Origin: Lachnospiraceae bacterium
GTDB lineage: Bacteria > Bacillota > Clostridia > Lachnospirales > Lachnospiraceae
Length of the DNA: 8,435 nucleotides
Direction of reading: 5' to 3'
Assembly (NCBI GenBank): GCA_014804225.1
Contig: JAAVAF010000044.1
Location: 1-8,435, forward strand
Each line of letters opens with the position of its first letter. Position 1 is the stretch's first letter. Shown piece after piece: positions 5,096 to 8,435 of the stretch. Below the pieces are notes generated by a model. It ran no database searches, was not told the DNA's origin, and worked only from the letters and a program-made list of their open reading frames with translations. Both the position numbers and the translations under genes were made by a program.

Positions 5096-5689
5096 ATGGC
5101 AGTTAATAGAGTTCCTGTACTTAAAAGATGCAGATCTCTTGATTTGGATCCTGTATTTTTAGGATATGATAAGAAGTCTAAAAGAAAGTCACCAAGAGCC
5201 GGAAAGAAGATGAGCGAGTATGGTTTGCAGCTTAGAGAAAAGCAGAAGGCAAAGTTCATCTATGGTGTGCTTGAAAGACCTTTCCGTAATTACTATGAAA
5301 AGGCTGATAGAATGAAAGGCATGACAGGTGAAAACCTTATGGTTCTTCTGGAAAGAAGACTTGACAGTGTCGTTTTTAGAATGGGTTTTGCGAGAACAAG
5401 AAGAGAGGCTAGACAGATCGTTGGTCATAAGCACGTATTGGTGAATGGAAAGCGCGTAAATATTCCGTCGTATTTAATCAGTGCCGGCGATGTGATTGAA
5501 ATTAGAGAGAAGTCAAGAAGCTTACAGAGATATAAGGATATCGCCGAAGTTACGAATGGCAGATTAGTTCCTGAGTGGATGGATGTTGACCAAGAGAACT
5601 TTAAAGGAACCATTAAAGAGCTTCCCACAAGAGAAGTGATTGATGTTCCGGTAGATGAGATGCTTATCGTCGAGTTATATTCTAAATAA
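5096..5689 (+). CDS. rpsD: 30S ribosomal protein S4
   Basis: S4 is a primary 16S rRNA-binding protein that starts assembly of the 30S body, and it represses its own operon in several bacteria. It has 197 residues. The N-terminal region (residues 1-45) has only one cysteine (C12), so this is the zinc-free form. The S4 RNA-binding domain runs from about residue 88 to 150 and includes RLDSVVFRMGFARTRREARQ (88-107), then HVLVNGKRVNIPSYLI. The end is the family-typical DEMLIVELYSK. AGGAGG at 5082-5087 is 8 bases before the ATG. Its place between rpsK and rpoA is the Clostridia and Proteobacteria arrangement, unlike Bacillus, where rpsD is separate. Confidence 0.98.
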   Translation: MAVNRVPVLKRCRSLDLDPVFLGYDKKSKRKSPRAGKKMSEYGLQLREKQKAKFIYGVLERPFRNYYEKADRMKGMTGENLMVLLERRLDSVVFRMGFARTRREARQIVGHKHVLVNGKRVNIPSYLISAGDVIEIREKSRSLQRYKDIAEVTNGRLVPEWMDVDQENFKGTIKELPTREVIDVPVDEMLIVELYSK

Positions 5690-5691
5690 TC

Positions 5692-5754
5692 GCAACAATA
5701 AAATTTTAACAGTAGGAAGTGCGCGGCGCGTACTTTCTATTGTTGCATCTTTTT
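5692..5754 (+). terminator. Terminator-like hairpin with a competing upstream strand, between rpsD and rpoA
   Basis: Bases 5708-5724 (AACAGTAGGAAGTGCGC) pair with 5728-5744 for 17 pairs, including three G-U pairs, around the loop GGC. After three bases comes a T-run (5750-5754). This is the shape of an intrinsic terminator, although the T-run is short and offset. GCAACAATA (5692-5700) is perfectly complementary to TATTGTTGC (5738-5746) and would displace the lower 7 pairs of the hairpin, leaving its upper 10 pairs. rpoA and rplQ lie downstream without a clear promoter of their own, so partial termination or attenuation is more likely than a full stop. Confidence 0.5.
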
Positions 5755-5764
5755 ATAATGCACA

Positions 5765-5839
5765 CAACCACAATGCGGAAAACCATATATAACAATTTTT
5801 AGCATAAGGGATTTAAACGCTTTTAGCGTTATGTGGTTG
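5765..5839 (+). other. Long-range inverted repeat enclosing a small hairpin upstream of rpoA
   Basis: CAACCAC (5765-5771) is perfectly complementary to GTGGTTG (5833-5839). Inside lies AACGCT (5816-5821) paired with AGCGTT (5825-5830) around TTT. The outer 7-base match over a 61-base gap could be chance. I see no gene or good promoter in 5755-5845. Confidence 0.3.
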
Positions 5840-5845
5840 GCGCGC

Positions 5846-5882
5846 ATGAAACGAATTCATTCGTTTCATAATATAGTTTCAT
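5846..5882 (+). promoter_or_regulatory. 10-bp hairpin in the rpoA leader with a second competing arm
   Basis: ATGAAACGAA (5846-5855) pairs perfectly with TTCGTTTCAT (5860-5869) around TTCA. A second GTTTCAT (5876-5882) repeats the right arm (5863-5869) and could pair with ATGAAAC (5846-5852) instead. The second copy ends 11 bases before the rpoA AGGAGG (5894-5899). The hairpin itself is strong; the alternative pairing is a suggestion. Confidence 0.5.
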
Positions 5883-5908
5883 CACATTCATAAAGGAGGG
5901 TATATACA

Positions 5909-6874
5909 GTGTTAGCATTTGATTTTGACAGTCCAAATATTGAAGTGGCAGAAATCTCTGAAGACAAAAAATATGGTAGATTTATAGTTGAGCCTTTGGA
6001 GAGAGGCTATGGAATTACACTCGGTAATTCACTTAGAAGAATTATGCTTGCTTCCCTACCCGGTGCGGCTGTAAGTCAGGTTAAGATTGATGGTGTATTG
6101 CATGAGTTCAGTTCGATTCCGGGCGTGAAGGAAGATGTAACTGAGATCATCATGAACCTTAAGAGTCTGGCAATTAAGAACAGCAGCGAAACTGATGAAG
6201 TTAAGAAGGCAGTGATTGATTTTTCGGGAGAAGGTGTCATCAAGGCATCTGATATTCAGGTGGATCCGGATATCGAGATTATGAATCCCGATCAGGTTAT
6301 CGCCACATTAAATGGCGGTAAGGACAGCAAACTTTACATGGAGATACTGATTACGAAAGGCAGAGGTTACATTAGCGCTGATAAGAACAAGAGCGAAGAT
6401 TTGCCGATTGGAGTGATTGCGGTTGATTCAATCTATACTCCTGTAGAAAGAGTTAATGTTACAGTAGAAAATACCCGTGTTGGTCAGGTTACTGACTATG
6501 ATAAGCTTACACTGGATGTATACACGAATGCCACATTGGAACCCGATGAAGCTGTGAGTCTTGCAGCGAAGGTTTTAAGTGAGCATCTCAAACTTTTCAT
6601 CAATCTTTCAGAGCTTGGTACAGGCGCTGTCGTGATTAATGAGAAAGAGGATGACGAGAAAGAAAAAGTACTTGAGATGAGTATTGATGAGTTGGAACTT
6701 TCGGTTCGCTCATACAACTGTCTCAAGAGAGCCGGCATCAATACTGTCGAGGAGCTGACAAACAGAACGTCGGAGGATATGATGAAGGTCCGCAACTTAG
6801 GACGCAAGTCATTAGACGAGGTGTTGGCAAAGTTAAAGGAGTTAGGTTTACAGCTTAATCCTTCCGAGGAGTAA
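5909..6874 (+). CDS. rpoA: DNA-directed RNA polymerase alpha subunit
   Basis: Alpha dimerises to start assembly of core RNA polymerase, and its C-terminal domain binds UP elements and activators. It has 321 residues, near the usual 310-330. The N-terminal domain covers about residues 1-243, with RGYGITLGNSLRRIMLASLPG (32-52), the conserved dimer and beta-contact region, and SSIPGVKEDVTEI (68-80). An acidic linker follows (about 244-256, NEKEDDEKEKVLEM). The C-terminal helix-hairpin-helix domain runs from about 257 to 315; R267 in SVRSYNCLK matches Escherichia coli R265, the main DNA contact, and NLGRKSLDE is at 296-304. Translation begins at GTG 5909, with AGGAGG at 5894-5899. A terminator-like element and a hairpin lie upstream, so its level may be set separately from rpsD. 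Confidence 0.98.
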   Translation: MLAFDFDSPNIEVAEISEDKKYGRFIVEPLERGYGITLGNSLRRIMLASLPGAAVSQVKIDGVLHEFSSIPGVKEDVTEIIMNLKSLAIKNSSETDEVKKAVIDFSGEGVIKASDIQVDPDIEIMNPDQVIATLNGGKDSKLYMEILITKGRGYISADKNKSEDLPIGVIAVDSIYTPVERVNVTVENTRVGQVTDYDKLTLDVYTNATLEPDEAVSLAAKVLSEHLKLFINLSELGTGAVVINEKEDDEKEKVLEMSIDELELSVRSYNCLKRAGINTVEELTNRTSEDMMKVRNLGRKSLDEVLAKLKELGLQLNPSEE

Positions 6875-6894
6875 GAAGTTGTAAATTTAAGATA

Positions 6895-6910
6895 TGTATT
6901 AATTAATACA
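6895..6910. repeat. Perfect 16-bp palindrome after rpoA
   Basis: TGTATTAATTAATACA reads the same on both strands. As RNA it has no loop room, so a site for a dimeric DNA-binding protein is more natural than a hairpin. A very weak promoter-like pair (TTGTAA 6879-6884 and ATTAAT 6902-6907, spacing 17) overlaps it. AT-rich palindromes arise easily, so the function is unproven. Confidence 0.4.
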
Positions 6911-6912
6911 AT

Positions 6913-6948
6913 CGCAGATGCGGTAATTCCGATGCGTTCGCATTTGTG
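6913..6948 (+). other. 10-bp stem-loop with repeated GATGCG upstream of rplQ
   Basis: CGCAGATGCG (6913-6922) pairs with CGCATTTGTG (6939-6948), with two G-U pairs and a 16-base loop. GATGCG occurs again inside the loop (6931-6936) and could pair, more weakly, with the same right arm. Further small inverted repeats lie downstream: CAACG/CGTTG (6990-7001) and TGAGG/CCTCA (7018-7055). Confidence 0.45.
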
Positions 6949-7073
6949 CTCAGAGATGGAGTTTATTAATGGCATTTGATAAGTAAGTCCAACGTGCGTT
7001 GTCATTTGTCCCACCAATGAGGGTAGTCTGCATGATATGTAGATGATGTGCCTCACAATGAAAGGAGCCAATT

Positions 7074-7616
7074 ATGGCAGGTTATAGAAAACTTGGAAGA
7101 ACATCAAGTCAGAGAAAAGCATTACTTAGAGGTCAGGTTACTGCGTTAATCGCAAGTAAGGATGGCAGAATTATCACAACGGAAGCAAGAGCGAAAGAAG
7201 TAAAGAAAATTGTCGAGGGTCTGATTGCATTAGCTGTAAAGGAAAAGGATAACTTTGAGATGGTGAAGGTTACAGCGAAGGTGCCGAGAAAAGATAAAGA
7301 CGGCAAGAGAGTAAAGGAAGTAAAGGACGGTAAGAAGGTTACTGTTTATGATGAGGTGGAGAAGGAGATTAAGAAGGATATGCCTTCGAGACTTCATGCA
7401 AGACGACAGATGCTTAAGGTGTTATATTCTGTAACAGAAGTTCCGCAAAACAATGCAGGAAAGAAGAGAAATACGAAAGAGATCGACCTTGTAGCGAAGC
7501 TGTTTGACGAGATTGCACCTAAGTATGTTGGACGTAACGGTGGTTATACAAGAATAATCAAGGTTGGTCAGCGTAAGGGTGATGGCGCTATGCAGGTAGT
7601 TCTTGAGCTTGTATAA
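7074..7616 (+). CDS. rplQ: 50S ribosomal protein L17 with a central insertion
   Basis: L17 binds 23S rRNA near the exit-tunnel side of the 50S subunit. The N-terminal part (MAGYRKLGRTSSQRKALLRG, then TTEARAKEVKKIVE) and C-terminal part (LHARRQ at 107-112, NGGYTRIIKVGQRKGDGAMQ at 155-174, ending VVLELV) match the family well. The protein has 180 residues, against about 115-125 in Bacillus and Escherichia coli. The extra material is mostly one insertion at about residues 57-106, between the ALAVK helix and LHARRQ; it is rich in Lys, Glu and Asp and holds a near-repeat, KDGKRVKEVKDGKKV. The reading frame is continuous and codon use does not change visibly, so it is not a frameshift. AGGAG (7063-7067) is 6 bases before the ATG. 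It is the last gene before the terminator. Confidence 0.97.
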   Translation: MAGYRKLGRTSSQRKALLRGQVTALIASKDGRIITTEARAKEVKKIVEGLIALAVKEKDNFEMVKVTAKVPRKDKDGKRVKEVKDGKKVTVYDEVEKEIKKDMPSRLHARRQMLKVLYSVTEVPQNNAGKKRNTKEIDLVAKLFDEIAPKYVGRNGGYTRIIKVGQRKGDGAMQVVLELV

Positions 7617-7648
7617 AAACAGAGGATAATTGTATTTTGTACGAAATG

Positions 7649-7674
7649 CGCTCCCATAATTTGGGAGCGTTTTT
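7649..7674 (+). terminator. Intrinsic terminator of the alpha operon
   Basis: CGCTCCCA (7649-7656) pairs perfectly with TGGGAGCG (7662-7669) around TAATT and is followed at once by TTTTT (7670-7674). It begins 33 bases after the rplQ stop codon and marks the end of the ribosomal protein cluster. Confidence 0.92.
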
Positions 7675-7745
7675 GTATAAATTTGACTCCGTGAAACAAA
7701 AATATTGGTAGACGAATCAAATTGCGAACTGCAAATGATGTCGTG

Positions 7746-7760
7746 ATACAAATATTGTAT
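7746..7760. repeat. Hyphenated dyad upstream of the J-domain gene
   Basis: ATACAA (7746-7751) and TTGTAT (7755-7760) are inverted repeats separated by ATA. The site is about 60 bases before the preferred start of the J-domain gene. It could be an operator for that gene, or a chance AT-rich dyad. No convincing promoter was found between 7675 and 7762. Confidence 0.3.
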
Positions 7761-7819
7761 TTATGCATGAGGTGGTATGCTGCTTTGTGCATAGTTACGG
7801 AAAGGATATGGTTATCAAT

Positions 7820-8431
7820 ATGACAAGAAAAGAAGCTTGCTACTTTCTTGGAATAAAGGAAAATGCATCTGATGATCAGATAAAAAGAGCATACCGATAT
7901 AAGGCAAAGCTCTATCACCCTGATGCGAATCCTTTGGGTGATACGAAAGAATATTATCTCAAACTGCAAAAGGCATATGAGTACCTTATGAACAATCCGT
8001 ATGTTTCTAACAACACAGATAATACTGCTGCACGTAATATGCAAGCTGCACAAAATCAGCAGCCTGTGCCAAACGGAGCATATTTTTATCAGATGCCGCC
8101 CAGACCGCAAAGACCTGTTAAGATCTTTGCGACAAGCGCTGCTACACGGGACAGTTACAAGAAACAGAAAGAAATGGCGAGCGAACACGAAAAAATAGAG
8201 AAGTGGGATAAGGATTACAAAAATAACAAACGCAGACAGCAGCAGATGCTGCAATATGATCTTCCTAAAAAGAGTAAAGAAGAAGAAATCATTGATAAGA
8301 TAAAGGCGATATGGATTGCCGAAAATATCAAGCGGCAAATTGAGCAGGACAGGGAACAAAAGGAGATGCTGCAAAGACGGAAGCTGTATAAAGCCTTTAT
8401 GCAGCAAAAGATGCAGGATCATGATAAGTAA
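7820..8431 (+). CDS. J-domain (DnaJ-like, class III) protein of unknown client
   Basis: The N-terminal 60 residues are a J domain, the module that stimulates DnaK ATPase. It has EACYFLGIKENASDDQIKRA, the HPD motif at residues 33-35 (KLYHPDANP) and the helix LKLQKAYEYL. No Gly/Phe region, CxxCxGxG zinc repeats or typical DnaJ C-terminal domain are present, so it is class III. A Gln/Asn/Pro-rich linker (about 61-100) leads to a highly charged, probably helical tail (about 110-203), ending MQQKMQDHDK. No membrane segment or signal peptide is seen. Start choice is uncertain: ATG 7820 has AAAGGA 13 bases upstream; ATG 7808 and ATG 7763 are in frame but the first has the purines too close and the second has none. 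It lies beyond the terminator and is a separate transcription unit. Confidence 0.85.
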   Translation: MTRKEACYFLGIKENASDDQIKRAYRYKAKLYHPDANPLGDTKEYYLKLQKAYEYLMNNPYVSNNTDNTAARNMQAAQNQQPVPNGAYFYQMPPRPQRPVKIFATSAATRDSYKKQKEMASEHEKIEKWDKDYKNNKRRQQQMLQYDLPKKSKEEEIIDKIKAIWIAENIKRQIEQDREQKEMLQRRKLYKAFMQQKMQDHDK

Positions 8432-8435
8432 GTGC

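Noticed and set aside
5754..5759. TATAAT after the rpsD-rpoA hairpin as a promoter for rpoA
   Set aside because: The region at the right distance (TACTTT) does not resemble a -35, there is no extended TG, and the run is more simply the terminator T-tract.
6496..7071. Minus-strand open frame of 191 codons opposite rpoA
   Set aside because: Antisense to the conserved alpha C-terminal domain; Ser-rich low-complexity product with no motif.
7568..8422. Minus-strand open frame of 284 codons opposite the J-domain gene and the rplQ end
   Set aside because: It runs opposite a recognisable J domain and across the rplQ terminator, shows no family motif, and is rich in Leu/Ile/Phe/Cys as expected for the complement of a Lys/Glu/Gln-rich gene.
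1..8435. Mobile elements, CRISPR arrays, tRNA/rRNA genes, defence or biosynthetic systems
   Set aside because: No transposase, integrase or spaced repeats were seen, and every large open frame is a core housekeeping gene apart from the KOW and J-domain proteins.

Overview
The window is a run of housekeeping translation genes from a low-GC Gram-positive bacterium, all on the + strand: the distal spc operon followed by the alpha operon. The order is secY (5' end cut off), adk, map, a small KOW-domain protein, infA, rpmJ, rpsM, rpsK, rpsD, rpoA, rplQ, an intrinsic terminator, then a separate J-domain protein. Three things point to Clostridia, most likely Lachnospiraceae: rpsD lies between rpsK and rpoA (in Bacillus it lies elsewhere), a KOW/L14e-like gene sits between map and infA, and L17 is enlarged. 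This assignment is inference from gene order and protein sequence, not from a database search.

Positions 1-2976 encode the SecY translocon channel, adenylate kinase with a four-cysteine zinc lid, and type I methionine aminopeptidase. Positions 3038-3799 encode the KOW protein, initiation factor IF-1 and ribosomal protein L36 (37 residues), with a good extended -10 promoter between infA and rpmJ. Positions 4126-7616 encode S13, S11, S4, the RNA polymerase alpha subunit and L17. A clear hairpin plus T-run terminator at 7649-7674 closes the cluster. A class III J-domain protein of unknown client specificity follows.

The coding content is ordinary. The unusual part is the intergenic DNA. In most Firmicutes these gaps are only tens of bases, but here several are 90-330 bases and filled with inverted repeats. 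The rpmJ-rpsM gap (326 bases) can be tiled almost end to end with hairpins, and the rpsM-rpsK gap holds three in a row. In several places one arm has two possible partners, so mutually exclusive folds can be drawn: 1375-1437, 3822-3866, 3985-4037, 5692-5746, 5846-5882 and 6913-6948. The rpsD-rpoA element looks like a terminator with a competing upstream strand. These are by-eye pairings. They suggest RNA-level control (ribosomal-protein autoregulation, attenuation or processing) but do not prove it. I saw no mobile element, CRISPR array, tRNA, rRNA or defence system.
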